A stretch of 64,000 bases of DNA from Arthrobacter sp. V1I7 (GCF_030817015.1 NZ_JAUSYS010000001.1:3596001-3660000), one strand, 5' to 3'; shown: positions 8,398 through 16,754, numbered from the stretch's first letter. Notes: generated by a model from the sequence alone, not told the origin. Made by a program: numbers and translations.

Positions 8398-9054
8398 TCA
8401 TTTCCCATCAGAATCCGGGTGGGCCAAGAGCATGCCAGGCAGAACGTCGCAGAGCCACGCCATGATCTGCTCATGGGTCCAGCCGCGCTCGGCCGCCAGC
8501 TGGTTGTACATACTGTCGCCGTAAAAAGTCATGAACGCGTCGGTCAGCTCGTCGAATGACCGGTCATCCCGCAGCGGCCCCTTGCCCGCCAGCATTTCCA
8601 GCACCTGGCCGAACCCGTCCCGGCGGAGGGTCTCGTGGTACTGATACGTCCGGCGCACTTCGCTGTCGGTGAGGGCAGCGGCGCGGAGTACTTCGGAAAT
8701 GGCTGCGGCGCGCGCAAAGACATCACCGGCGCCACGGATGAAGATCCGCAGGGCTTCCGCGGCGCCGGGCTCCGCCACCATTTCCGTCCACCATGCCTGG
8801 GCCTGCGGGGGGCGAGGATCCTCCTCACCCAGGACCGCCGCATCGATCACGGCGCTGATCAGTTCGGGTTTGGTGTGGAAAACGAAGTACACCGTCTGAG
8901 ACGCCACCCCCGCGCGGCTGGCGATTCCCGCCATGGTTGCTCCATGGAATCCCCGCTCAATGAATTCCTGGTGCGCAGCCTGGATGATCTTGCCTCTGGT
9001 GGCTTCCGCTTTCTTCCGGCGAACGCTATTGACCGGTGGTGTCCGCGGGTCCAT
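8398..9054 (-). CDS. TetR/AcrR-family transcriptional regulator
   Basis: 218 residues. The N-terminal DNA-binding domain spans about residues 10-60: KIIQAAHQEFIERGFHGATM, then GIASRAGVASQTVYFVFHTK, the classical TetR helix-turn-helix. The remainder is a ligand-binding helical domain of unknown specificity. The ATG at 9052-9054 lies only four bases from a palindromic operator, so the message would be almost leaderless and autorepression is likely. It is divergent from the membrane protein at 9113, its probable target. Confidence 0.88.
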   Translation of the reverse strand: MDPRTPPVNSVRRKKAEATRGKIIQAAHQEFIERGFHGATMAGIASRAGVASQTVYFVFHTKPELISAVIDAAVLGEEDPRPPQAQAWWTEMVAEPGAAEALRIFIRGAGDVFARAAAISEVLRAAALTDSEVRRTYQYHETLRRDGFGQVLEMLAGKGPLRDDRSFDELTDAFMTFYGDSMYNQLAAERGWTHEQIMAWLCDVLPGMLLAHPDSDGK

Positions 9055-9057
9055 ATT

Positions 9058-9085
9058 TAGAGTCTCTCACTAGAGCGGTACTCTA
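9058..9085. promoter_or_regulatory. Inverted-repeat operator between tetR and its divergent gene
   Basis: TAGAGT at 9058-9063 and ACTCTA at 9080-9085 form a perfect 6-bp inverted repeat with a 16-bp spacer, between the divergent starts at 9054 and 9113. A CTAGAG/CTCTA theme recurs inside. Position and symmetry fit a TetR dimer site; binding is inferred. Confidence 0.55.
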
Positions 9086-9112
9086 TTGGAATTCATAGAC
9101 AAGGAACCTGTC

Positions 9113-9805
9113 ATGAAAACCCGGAACAGTCACCCCTTCCTCACCATCCGTGCTGCCGGCCTGCTCTGCTTTTGGACCGCGGTGCTCGGTGCCGCCTCGG
9201 GTGTCCTTTTAGCCTTCGTTGAGCCCGCGGTCCCTGAAAATCAATGGAGCTACCCCCTGAACGTCACGGCCTTCACCGCCATCCAGGTGTGGTTTGCCGT
9301 GCAGCATCTGGGCCTCCTGCTTGGCCTGCTTGCTCTCCGATGGACCGGTGCGGTAGGCCAAAGCACGCTGGGACGCATCGGACATTTCGTCGCCGTCGCC
9401 GCCATGCTCGGATTCGCAGCAACTGAGCTCGCGGCCATCTCCGCCGCCCACGACACCACAGACTCCGCCCGCGTCGGTGCCCTGGGCGCAGCCTATGGCG
9501 TCTTCAGCATCGTGCTTGGCGCTGCCCTGGTGTTGGAGGGCATCGCGGTGGTGCGGGCAGGAGCCTGGCAGGGCTGGCGGCGTTGGATTCCGCTCGCACT
9601 GGGTGTGTGGGTCTTCGTGCCGATGCTCCCGGCCCTGGCACTGTCCTTCATCGGCGCCAGGTTCGCCATCGCCGGCTGGATGCTTCTCTTCGCGGCCCTG
9701 GGCTGGGCCTTGGTAAGGCCCTCCGAGGGCCCAGTGGTAACAAACCCCGACGCCGGACAGCAGGTAAGGAGCCAGCATCCCTCCCTGCCCAAGCTGGCTC
9801 CTTAG
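9113..9805 (+). CDS. Hypothetical multi-pass membrane protein
   Basis: 230 residues from ATG 9113; an upstream in-frame start at 9086 would run through the operator region and lacks a better ribosome site. Six hydrophobic helices are visible, including AAGLLCFWTAVLGAASGVLL and IPLALGVWVFVPMLPALALS. The charged C-terminal tail (after residue 200) is cytosolic. It is divergent from the TetR gene at 8398 and shares its promoter region, so it is probably the repressed target. I do not recognise a characterised family. Confidence 0.72.
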   Translation: MKTRNSHPFLTIRAAGLLCFWTAVLGAASGVLLAFVEPAVPENQWSYPLNVTAFTAIQVWFAVQHLGLLLGLLALRWTGAVGQSTLGRIGHFVAVAAMLGFAATELAAISAAHDTTDSARVGALGAAYGVFSIVLGAALVLEGIAVVRAGAWQGWRRWIPLALGVWVFVPMLPALALSFIGARFAIAGWMLLFAALGWALVRPSEGPVVTNPDAGQQVRSQHPSLPKLAP

Positions 9806-9819
9806 GTAATGGGAACCCC

Positions 9820-10806
9820 GTGAACATCCACTCCCCCGGAGCCCGGCATGCGGCGCTCATAGCGATCGGCACGACCTGCGGGATTGCCTGGGCCGCGGGT
9901 TTCCGTGCCTACATGGTGGAGCTTGCGGGCCCTGCATCCACGTTCGGCTGGTGGGGGACGTTCGGCGCGCTCGTCCTGCCTGGAGCCGTTGTGGGCGGAT
10001 TGCTGGGCTGGGCGGAAGCACTCCGGCGCGACGGCGGTCGGCGGGGGTGGCGCTGGCTCGCGCTTGCACCGCTCGTGGTCGCCATCGCCCCGCTGCTCAT
10101 GCCCGGTGCGATCATCACCCTTCTCACGGAAGGCCTCGGCGGTGGGGCGATCGCCGTCGCCCTGATTGCGGTCGGCGGGGGCTACGGCCTGTCCCGCCGG
10201 GGCCCGTGTTGGGCCAGGCTGCTCTGCGGCCTGGCCAGCGCAGCCCTCCTCGCCGCACTCGCCATGGCCGGGCCCGGAATCGCTGGCCCTCGGCTCGCCC
10301 TTACGGAACCGCGCGGCGCCTGGGTGGCCCTCTTGCTCACGTCGTTCCTCGTTGTGCTTGCCCTCGCCTCGTCGATCCCCCACCGGCCATCCCTGCAGCC
10401 ACAAAACCAGTGTAGGGACGAGGCCGGATCGGTGACTGTGACAGGTTTGGATGGCCGGCAACGCCGCCTCCGTACCAGCCGGCAGCACCTGCCCAGTACG
10501 TCCCCGCCAGATCCGCCGCAGTACCAGACTCCGGTCCAGTACCAGCAGAACCCCGGCCAGCCGCAAGCGTCACAGCACTCGTATCAGGGCCAGCAGGACC
10601 AGGCTTACCCGCCCGCTCCCCAGCAGCAGTACCAGCAGACCCCGATGGCGACTCCGGCCTACGGCTACCAGCAACCGAAGTCCAGGCTTGTCGCCGGGCT
10701 CTTGGGTATCTTCCTGGGTGGCCTCGGCATCCACCGCTTCTACCTGGGGTATACCACCATGGGCATTGTCCAGATTCTCCTCACGGTCCTAGTGTCCTGC
10801 GCCTGA
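9820..10806 (+). CDS. Membrane protein reading in frame into the 5' part of an IS-interrupted TM2-domain gene
   Basis: GTG 9820 opens about 200 residues of membrane protein (helices such as FGALVLPGAVVGGLLGWAEA and GAWVALLLTSFLVVLALASS). Without any stop, the same frame enters a Gln/Pro/Tyr-rich stretch (QYQTPVQYQQNPGQPQ) and then a TM2 domain (RLVAGLLGIFLGGLGIHRFY) that is cut at 10791 by the IS630 element; the TGA at 10804 belongs to the IS. Two originally separate genes look fused: part of the Pro-rich leader (PPPYQPAAPAQYVPA) is better read in another frame near 10470-10515, so a small indel probably removed the boundary. Product is likely non-functional as a TM2 protein. Confidence 0.5.
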   Translation: MNIHSPGARHAALIAIGTTCGIAWAAGFRAYMVELAGPASTFGWWGTFGALVLPGAVVGGLLGWAEALRRDGGRRGWRWLALAPLVVAIAPLLMPGAIITLLTEGLGGGAIAVALIAVGGGYGLSRRGPCWARLLCGLASAALLAALAMAGPGIAGPRLALTEPRGAWVALLLTSFLVVLALASSIPHRPSLQPQNQCRDEAGSVTVTGLDGRQRRLRTSRQHLPSTSPPDPPQYQTPVQYQQNPGQPQASQHSYQGQQDQAYPPAPQQQYQQTPMATPAYGYQQPKSRLVAGLLGIFLGGLGIHRFYLGYTTMGIVQILLTVLVSCA

Positions 10807-11924
10807 AATTCGCTTCGTAATTATAAAATCAGGATATGGCGAATGTCGGGCGGCCGAAGGCCTTGCTGGATCTGTCGGCTGAAGAACGCGGGACGCTGGA
10901 GCGGTGGGCCCGGAGACGGAACTCATCCCAGGCGTTGGCGACACGGTCGAGGATCGTGCTGGCCAGCGCCGAGGGTCTGACGAACGTGGCTGTCGCAGCC
11001 CGGTGCGGTGTCGAGCCGCATACTGTGGCGAAGTGGCGGCGCCGGTTCCTGGAGCACCGGCTGGACGGACTGGTCGACGATCCCAGGCCCGGACGGCCGG
11101 CCTCGATCACCGCCGACCAGGTCGAGGACGTGGTCGTTGCGACGCTCGAATCCACGCCGGCGAACGCCACGCACTGGTCGAGGGCGAAGATGGCCGAACG
11201 CTCCGGGCTCTCGAAGTCCACGATCGGACGGATCTGGCGGACCTTCGAACTCAAGCCCCACCGCGCCGACGGCTTCAAGCTCTCCAACGATCCCTTGTTC
11301 GTCGAGAAGGTCTACGACGTGGTCGGTCTCTATCTGAATCCCCCGGAATCGGCGGTCGTGCTCAGTGTGGACGAGAAGTCCCAGGTCCAGGCGCTGGCCC
11401 GGTCCCAGCCTGCGTTCCCCATGATGCCCGGCATGCCGGAGAAGCGGACCCACGACTATGTCCGGCACGGGACCACCACCCTGTTCGCCGCCCTGAACAC
11501 CGCGGACGGGTCAGTGATCTCCAGCCTGCACCGCAGGCACCGGGCCGCCGAGTTCAGGAAGTTCCTGGCCAAGATCGACACCCAGGTCCCCGAGGGCCTG
11601 GACGTCCATCTCATCTGCGACAACTACCAGACCCACAAGACCCCGACCGTGAAGACATGGCTTGAGAATCACCCGCGTTTCCACATGCATTTCACCCCGA
11701 CCTACTCCTCCTGGCTCAACCAGGTCGAGCGGTTCTTCGGATTCGTCACCGAGGACCTGCTGCGCCGCAGTGACCACCGCAGCGTCCAGGCCCTCGAAGC
11801 GGACATCCGCAAATGGGTCAGCGAATGGAACACCAACCCCATACCCTTCACCTGGACAAAGACCGCGGAACAGATCCTCGAATCCCTCGGGCGACTTCTG
11901 AAGCGAATTTCAGGCGCAGGACAC
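10792..11924. mobile_element. IS630-family insertion sequence
   Basis: A 1,133-bp element with perfect 25-bp terminal inverted repeats (10792-10816, starting GTGTCCTGCGCCTGAAATTC, and 11900-11924). It is flanked by TA at 10790-10791 and 11925-11926, the dinucleotide target duplicated by IS630/Tc1-mariner elements. It interrupts a TM2-domain gene; removing the element with one TA restores the frame exactly (ILLTVLVGIFTFGLVALWGF). Confidence 0.95.
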
Positions 11925-11927
11925 TAG
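10836..11927 (+). CDS. IS630-family transposase
   Basis: 363 residues. The N-terminal helix-turn-helix region (LTNVAVAARCGVEPHTVAKW) is followed by the DDE catalytic core: D in VVLSVDEKSQVQAL, D in HLICDNYQTHKTP, and E in YSSWLNQVERFFGF, all intact. The stop codon TAG at 11925-11927 is made of the duplicated TA target plus the first flanking base, so the element itself carries no in-frame stop and the C-terminus depends on the insertion site. Confidence 0.93.
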   Translation: MANVGRPKALLDLSAEERGTLERWARRRNSSQALATRSRIVLASAEGLTNVAVAARCGVEPHTVAKWRRRFLEHRLDGLVDDPRPGRPASITADQVEDVVVATLESTPANATHWSRAKMAERSGLSKSTIGRIWRTFELKPHRADGFKLSNDPLFVEKVYDVVGLYLNPPESAVVLSVDEKSQVQALARSQPAFPMMPGMPEKRTHDYVRHGTTTLFAALNTADGSVISSLHRRHRAAEFRKFLAKIDTQVPEGLDVHLICDNYQTHKTPTVKTWLENHPRFHMHFTPTYSSWLNQVERFFGFVTEDLLRRSDHRSVQALEADIRKWVSEWNTNPIPFTWTKTAEQILESLGRLLKRISGAGH

Positions 11928-12043
11928 TGGGGATCTTCACGTTCGGCCTCGTCGCTTTGTGGGGCTTCGTCGAAGGCATCATGATTTTCGCAGGCGCGTC
12001 CTATTTCCGGACTGATGCCAAGGGAATCCCGCTGCGCGACTGA
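11927..12043 (+). pseudogene. TM2-domain protein, 3' part separated by IS630
   Basis: Downstream of the IS, GIFTFGLVALWGFVEGIMIF followed by FRTDAKGIPLRD and a TGA encodes the second TM2 helix and conserved tail. It joins seamlessly to ILLTVLV upstream of the element once the IS is removed. The C-terminal FRTDAKG ending is common in actinobacterial TM2 proteins. No start codon exists for this fragment. Confidence 0.85.
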
Positions 12044-12102
12044 CCGCAGTCGGGATTTCCACCGACGTTCACCCACAGGGCACAACAGCCCAAACGCAAA
12101 CC

Positions 12103-12134
12103 AGCCCCGGAGCCGTCGGTTCCGGAGCTGTTTT
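12103..12134 (+). terminator. Rho-independent terminator after the TM2 gene
   Basis: AGCCCCGGA and TCCGGAGCT form a GC-rich stem with one mismatch around an 9-base loop, followed by GTTTTG. It lies 60 bases past the TM2 stop. Confidence 0.5.
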
Positions 12135-12190
12135 GTGAGAAGCCTCAGCCTTTGCCGTGATCTCTACGGCCCCACCTCAGGCAGCGCGGC

Positions 12191-12958
12191 CTATCCCCGC
12201 TCCAGCCTCGCGTGCTTCGACGTCCAGGCCTGCCGGTGGAGTCGCTCGAAGCCGTCCAGGAGCAGGTCGAGGGCGAACTCGAACTCAAACTGGTCATCAC
12301 AGCCATGCCCCACCACCGAGTCATCCTCGTGCCTGGCGGCCGTGGCAATCTGCGCGATGTTCGGATATCGCACGGACATCTCGCGGAACATGGCTTCCTG
12401 AACATCCGGCGGCACCTCAGCCTGTGCTTCAGCGTTCGGACCGGCTGTCGATTCGAAGAGTTCCTGGGTGAAGCCCCACATCCGGCTCCCGATGGCGTGC
12501 ATGACGTGGTGCGTGAGATCGACCGAGAAGCCGCCGGCCAGGAACATGCCGGTGAACGAGTCCATGTACTCAAGTACGGCAGGGGTCTGGTTGGTGCGGG
12601 ATTCCAGGACCCGACGGGCCCATTTGTGCCGCTGGAGCACGCGCCTCGCCGAGAGCACCCGAAGCCGGACTGCGCTCTTCCAGTCTGTACCACCGACTGC
12701 CGGATCGATCTCGCCGACGATGACTTCAACCATGCCATCGAGAAGTTCTTCCTTGTTGGCTACGTGCTTGTATAGCGCCATCGGTACCACATCGAGTTCC
12801 TGGGCGAGCCTGCGCATGCTGAGCGGCCCGACGCCCACCTCGTCGGCGAGCGAGACGGCTGCCCGCAGCACCCGGTCCCGGTTCAGGCGCACCCGCCGTT
12901 CCACTTCAATCTGCTGAGCCAATTTCCCCACTTCCTGTCGGCTCCAATCTACGCCCAT
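12191..12958 (-). CDS. TetR-family regulator with TetR_C-type domain
   Basis: 255 residues from ATG 12958; an ATG at 12979 would lie inside an operator and is less likely. The helix-turn-helix (RVLRAAVSLADEVGVGPLSM, RRLAQELDVVPMALYKHVAN) is of the tetracycline-repressor type, and the C-terminal domain (residues about 90-230) resembles TetR_C. An acidic stretch, CDDQFEFEFALDLLLDGFE, ends the domain. Two identical operators lie just upstream, between it and the divergent DUF4386-MDR gene pair, so it probably represses both directions. Confidence 0.86.
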   Translation of the reverse strand: MGVDWSRQEVGKLAQQIEVERRVRLNRDRVLRAAVSLADEVGVGPLSMRRLAQELDVVPMALYKHVANKEELLDGMVEVIVGEIDPAVGGTDWKSAVRLRVLSARRVLQRHKWARRVLESRTNQTPAVLEYMDSFTGMFLAGGFSVDLTHHVMHAIGSRMWGFTQELFESTAGPNAEAQAEVPPDVQEAMFREMSVRYPNIAQIATAARHEDDSVVGHGCDDQFEFEFALDLLLDGFERLHRQAWTSKHARLERG

Positions 12959-12962
12959 TGAC

Positions 12963-13016
12963 AGGTGTACGTCATACACCTTAGTGTCCTATTCATCAGG
13001 TGTACCCCGTACACCT
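12963..13016. promoter_or_regulatory. Twin palindromic operators for the TetR regulator
   Basis: AGGTGTA-N5-TACACCT occurs at 12963-12981 and again at 12998-13016. Both have perfect 7-bp arms and 5-bp spacers, centres 35 bp apart. They sit between the divergent starts at 12958 and 13041. Confidence 0.75.
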
Positions 13017-13040
13017 TAGGTATGAACTAAGGAGTTTCCC

Positions 13041-13772
13041 ATGAATGCAACACGGCGAGCCGCCGTCGTCACCGGCGTGTTCTTCCTTCTCACCGAGATC
13101 AGCGCAATCGGCGGCATGATCCTCTACGGCCCCCTGCTGGCAGGGACGGACTACATCGTCAGCACGGGCACCGACACCAACGTATTGCTCGGTGCCATGT
13201 TCGAAATTGTCCTGGTGATTTCCAACGTCGGGACCGCGATTGCCGTGTACCCGATCGTCAGGCGGCACAGTGAATCCCTCGCGCTGGGCTACCTGGGCGC
13301 CCGCCTGCTTGAGTCCGCCATCATCGTGGTCGGCATCATCAGCCTCCTCACGGTCGTGACCCTGAAACAGGATCTGGCCGGCACGTCCGACGCCGATCCG
13401 GCCACGCTCGTCACCGTCGGCAGGTCACTTCTGGCCATCCATGAATGGACTTTCCTGTTCGGGCCGAACTTCGCCCTTGGAACCGCCACGCTGCTGCTGG
13501 CGTCCCTGATGTTTACGTCCCGCCTCGTGCCGCGCGCCATCGCCGTGCTTGGCCTGGCCGGTGGCGCGCTGGTCTCCGGATCGGCAGTCGCCGTGATGTT
13601 CGGAGCCTACGAACAGCTCTCGATGGTCGGGTTCCTGGTGGCGCTTCCGGTGTTCGCCTGGGAGGTCTCCCTCGCCGTCTGGCTCATTCTGAAAGGGTTC
13701 TCCCCCTCGGCTCTCGCCGCGATCAATGCCCCGCGGGCCGGTACCGCCGTCGTCGCAGGTGTTTCACGATGA
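13041..13772 (+). CDS. DUF4386-family membrane protein
   Basis: 243 residues with about six transmembrane helices. The opening (RRAAVVTGVFFLLTEISAIG), the motif YPIVRRHSESLALGYLGARL, and FLFGPNFALGTATLL are characteristic of DUF4386 proteins, which have no established function. AAGGAG lies nine bases before ATG 13041. The TGA overlaps the ATG of the next gene (ATGA at 13769), so the two are coupled, and both are likely controlled by the divergent TetR. Confidence 0.85.
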   Translation: MNATRRAAVVTGVFFLLTEISAIGGMILYGPLLAGTDYIVSTGTDTNVLLGAMFEIVLVISNVGTAIAVYPIVRRHSESLALGYLGARLLESAIIVVGIISLLTVVTLKQDLAGTSDADPATLVTVGRSLLAIHEWTFLFGPNFALGTATLLLASLMFTSRLVPRAIAVLGLAGGALVSGSAVAVMFGAYEQLSMVGFLVALPVFAWEVSLAVWLILKGFSPSALAAINAPRAGTAVVAGVSR

Positions 13773-14842
13773 GGGCCGCCGCCTACCGGCAGTTCGGCCC
13801 ACCGGAGGTCGTCCGCATCGAGGAGACCCCCAAGCCCGCACCGCGCCCCGGTGAAGTGCTGATCAAAGTCCATGCCAGCACGCTCAGCGCCGCGGACCGC
13901 CGCGCCCGCAGCCGCAGCGTTCCCAGGGGACTTGAGGCGATGGCCGCACTGGCCCTCGGCATCTTCAGGCCCCGGACCCGTGTCCTCGGGATGGATGTTG
14001 CCGGCGTAGTGGAGGCCGTGGGCCCGGACGTGAGCGCATTCACGCCAGGCGATGAGGTGATCGCGATGCTCGGCGCCAGGTTCGGCGGCCACGCCGAGTA
14101 CGTGTCGGTTCCGCAGCACGGGGCCATCACGGCCAAACCCCGCAACATGAGCTTCGAGCAGGCCGTGACCCTGGTTTTCGGCGGACTCACGGCACACGGT
14201 TTCCTGACCAGAGCGGCCATCGGGCCCGGCGGCACCGTCCTGATCAACGGAGCCTCCGGTGCCGTGGGAACGGCTGCGGTACAGCTCGCCAAACAGCTGG
14301 GCGCGCGCGTCACCGCTGTGTGCAGCGACGCCAACAGGGACCTGGTCATCGCCCTGGGCGCAGACCGGGCGATCGACTACGCCACCGAGGACTTCACCGC
14401 CGGGGCCCAGACCTACGACGTGATCATGGACTGTGTCGGCAACGCCACTTTCGAGAGGGCCGAAACGTCCATCAACCCGGGCGGGGCCCTGCTGCTCGTC
14501 ATCGCCGACCTCAAGGCGATCCTTCTCGCGTCCGGCCGGAGCCGGCAAGGCGGAAAACTGGTCAGCGCGGGCAACATCAAGTACACCGCTGAAGACCTGG
14601 CATTCCTCGTCAGCCTCGCTGAAGCGGGCCGGTATCAGGCTGTCATCGACCGGACCTACGACCTCTCCGACATCGTCCAGGCCCATCGCTTTGTCGACGC
14701 GGGACGCAAGAGGGGCAACGTCGTCGTGCGGGTTGCAGACGACGCAGCGGAGAGCCCGGCGCCAAAGCCTGAGACATGCACCGTTCAGGACAGAACCAGA
14801 CGCCGGCCCGGGACGCCACACCGTTCCCGGACGAATCGTTAG
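13769..14842 (+). CDS. NAD(P)-dependent medium-chain dehydrogenase/quinone oxidoreductase-like
   Basis: 357 residues. N-terminal GroES-like domain (MRAAAYRQFGPPEVVRIEET, MDVAGVVEAVGPDVSAFTPG) and a Rossmann domain with the nucleotide motif INGASGAVGTAAVQLAKQLG. The cysteine/histidine ligands of zinc alcohol dehydrogenases are absent, so this is a zinc-free MDR, usually reducing quinones or enones with NAD(P)H. It starts in the ATGA overlap with the DUF4386 gene. The C-terminal 20 residues are Arg/Thr-rich and unlike the family, so the natural stop may have been displaced. Confidence 0.83.
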   Translation: MRAAAYRQFGPPEVVRIEETPKPAPRPGEVLIKVHASTLSAADRRARSRSVPRGLEAMAALALGIFRPRTRVLGMDVAGVVEAVGPDVSAFTPGDEVIAMLGARFGGHAEYVSVPQHGAITAKPRNMSFEQAVTLVFGGLTAHGFLTRAAIGPGGTVLINGASGAVGTAAVQLAKQLGARVTAVCSDANRDLVIALGADRAIDYATEDFTAGAQTYDVIMDCVGNATFERAETSINPGGALLLVIADLKAILLASGRSRQGGKLVSAGNIKYTAEDLAFLVSLAEAGRYQAVIDRTYDLSDIVQAHRFVDAGRKRGNVVVRVADDAAESPAPKPETCTVQDRTRRRPGTPHRSRTNR

Positions 14843-15561
14843 GCGTGAAGTGTTCTGACAGCGGCGGCTGCCACCTGGATGCTTCGCCATCCCTGCCGAC
14901 CGGCAGCGGCAGTTGCGGCCTCCAGAACTACGCCTTGGTTTTGCAGGATCGCGACGAGGGTCGCATCGACGATGTCTTCACGGAGTTCGTTCAACCAGGC
15001 GCCGCGGATGTTTGGCATCACCGGAACGCGTGCCCGGACAGTCAGAAAATGTCCGGCGATGAGCGCGGCCGCGAAGCAGCCAGCGCCGGTGGCAGCGAGT
15101 TTCAGCAATCCGGTACTAATGGCCAGGACATAGGCCGGCAGAGCGATCATCAGCCCCAGCCGCAGCAGCAGGATTTCCCTCGCCCTCCCTGCAGCCCGAC
15201 GCCGGTCCGTGGTCGAAGCCAGGTGCTTGTCGCGCACGGCCTGCGCCTTCAGCCGCCATTGCCGCTGGGAGCCGAGGTGCAACCTGACAATGGACCGGGC
15301 GGCCGTCAGTTCTTCAGGGTGGGCTTTCCTCATCGCCGCTATCAGCGGGTTCGCCTTGTCGGCCCATGCCCCGGTCAGCCTGCGGTCGACAGCGGCGGCT
15401 AGGTCGTCCAGCCCGAGGCGGGCTGCCGCTTCCGCGGTCTCTTCCACCCTGCCCCTGGCGCCCGTGATGCCGGTGCGGGCGTGTAAGTTTCGGAACGGAA
15501 TCCGTAACGCGGCGACCCGTCGGCCAGTTGATATCCATGGCTCATGGCTTCCCCCATACAT
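14839..15561 (-). CDS. Hypothetical membrane protein, N-terminus possibly frameshifted
   Basis: About 240 residues from an ATG at 15561. The central part is a helical soluble region (RVEETAEAAARLGLDDLAAA, then ADKANPLIAAMRKAHPEEL), followed by two membrane helices (LRLGLMIALPAYVLAISTGL and TGAGCFAAALIAGHFL) and an amphipathic tail. A better ribosome site (GGGGGAAGCC) precedes an ATG near 15544 in another frame that reads MSHGYQLADGSPRYGFRSET, so a frameshift near 15450 is likely and the true N-terminus may be that one. It converges on the MDR gene with a 4-base overlap. Family unknown. Confidence 0.5.
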   Translation of the reverse strand: MYGGSHEPWISTGRRVAALRIPFRNLHARTGITGARGRVEETAEAAARLGLDDLAAAVDRRLTGAWADKANPLIAAMRKAHPEELTAARSIVRLHLGSQRQWRLKAQAVRDKHLASTTDRRRAAGRAREILLLRLGLMIALPAYVLAISTGLLKLAATGAGCFAAALIAGHFLTVRARVPVMPNIRGAWLNELREDIVDATLVAILQNQGVVLEAATAAAGRQGWRSIQVAAAAVRTLHA

Positions 15562-15732
15562 GGTCCGGCTGGGGGTCTTTCGGTTGCTGCACGCCGGGCT
15601 GGAGCGGCGACGTCGGCCGGTCCGGACCCCATTGTGCACTCTTTCCGGCCCGCTATGTTCAGCTGCCGGCTACATTACGGAAACCACCCGGAACGCCGGA
15701 ACCATTGGGCCGCACGTCAGAGGAGGATTCCA

Positions 15733-16045
15733 TGAACCAGCAAAGATCCTTGGGACGGCGATCTCCACGATCTGTCACGGCCTCGCGCAGCTGAACGATC
15801 AGGGCAAGCTCGCCGGGCGTACGGTGGCGTTGGGTGCACACCCGTCCCTGGGCCAGCGCGCCGGCGAGGCGATCGAACAGAAACAGGCCATCGCTTCCTG
15901 GGCGGCGGCCGAGGTGGAGGAGGGCAAGAACATCCTGCTCGACGGCGGTTCAACGGTAGGGGCCATGGCGTTCGCCCTGCGCCACCGGGAGAACCGCTCC
16001 GTCACCACTCCGGGCATCAACGCTTTCCTGCCGTGGTCACGAATT
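15733..16045 (+). pseudogene. DeoR-family regulator, truncated remnant
   Basis: One frame contains GTAISTICHGLAQLNDQGKL, the end of a DeoR helix-turn-helix, then LGQRAGEAIEQKQAIASWAA and NILLDGGSTVGAMAFALRHR, which match the start of the DeoR sensor domain (the QRAxxAxxxKxxIA and LDxGTTV motifs). Coding similarity ends near TTPGINAF (about 16025). The rest of the sensor domain, about 130 residues, is missing and the N-terminus is distorted. Confidence 0.65.
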
Positions 16046-16145
16046 CGGACGCGGATTGTGGCTCGGCCGCGATTTTTCCCTTCTATAGTGGTGATCCCGG
16101 AACCTCACATTGGATAGTTGCCGGTATCGGTGAGGACGTCCCACC

Positions 16146-16754
16146 GTGTCCGACGCGGCGAGGATGAGCGCATCTGCCACCATTGATTACGGAAATGAGC
16201 GGGCGTATCGTCGCGTCATGAACACGAAATTCGGACCGGTCGGCGATGAGGTCGGCACCGTCGTTCGGTTCGGCGATGCCTTCACCGCCCGAACCCTTCT
16301 GGATGCAGTCACAACGGGGGAAAGGTTCTCCCTTGTCGAGCATTTGCTGGCCTTGCGCGAACTCGGAGCTCCCCTCCATATGCACAGCCGCGAGGACGAA
16401 TTCACGATCATCACCAAGGGTCGGGTCGGCTTTCTTCTCGGGGATGAGGTGTTTTACGCGGGCCCGGGGGAATTGGTACTAAAGCCCCGGGATCAATGGC
16501 ACACCTTTTGGAACGCCGGCAATGAGCAGGCACGAATGCTTGAGATTATTTCTCCGGCAGGATTCGAAAAGTACTTCGAGGAGATCGAGCCCTTCTTTCC
16601 AGAAGGAGCCCCACCAGACCTTGACGCGATGGCCGAAGCTAATGCTAGGTACGGCCTTCAGATGGACTTCGAATCCCTGCCGCAACTGATCGACCGCTTC
16701 GATTTGACCGCTCCATTGGAGATGGGCGCGCCCCCACCTGTCCAGGGCACATGA
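16146..16754 (+). CDS. Cupin-domain protein
   Basis: 202 residues if the GTG at 16146 is used; ATGs at 16164 and 16218 are alternatives and the last begins nearest the conserved domain. A single cupin barrel covers about residues 60-140: PLHMHSREDEFTIITKGRVG has the His/Glu metal motif (HxHxxxxE-like) and PRDQWHTFWNAGNEQARMLE supplies the second His motif. Such proteins are small metal-binding dioxygenase, isomerase or sensor folds. No partner gene identifies the substrate. Confidence 0.78.
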   Translation: MSDAARMSASATIDYGNERAYRRVMNTKFGPVGDEVGTVVRFGDAFTARTLLDAVTTGERFSLVEHLLALRELGAPLHMHSREDEFTIITKGRVGFLLGDEVFYAGPGELVLKPRDQWHTFWNAGNEQARMLEIISPAGFEKYFEEIEPFFPEGAPPDLDAMAEANARYGLQMDFESLPQLIDRFDLTAPLEMGAPPPVQGT

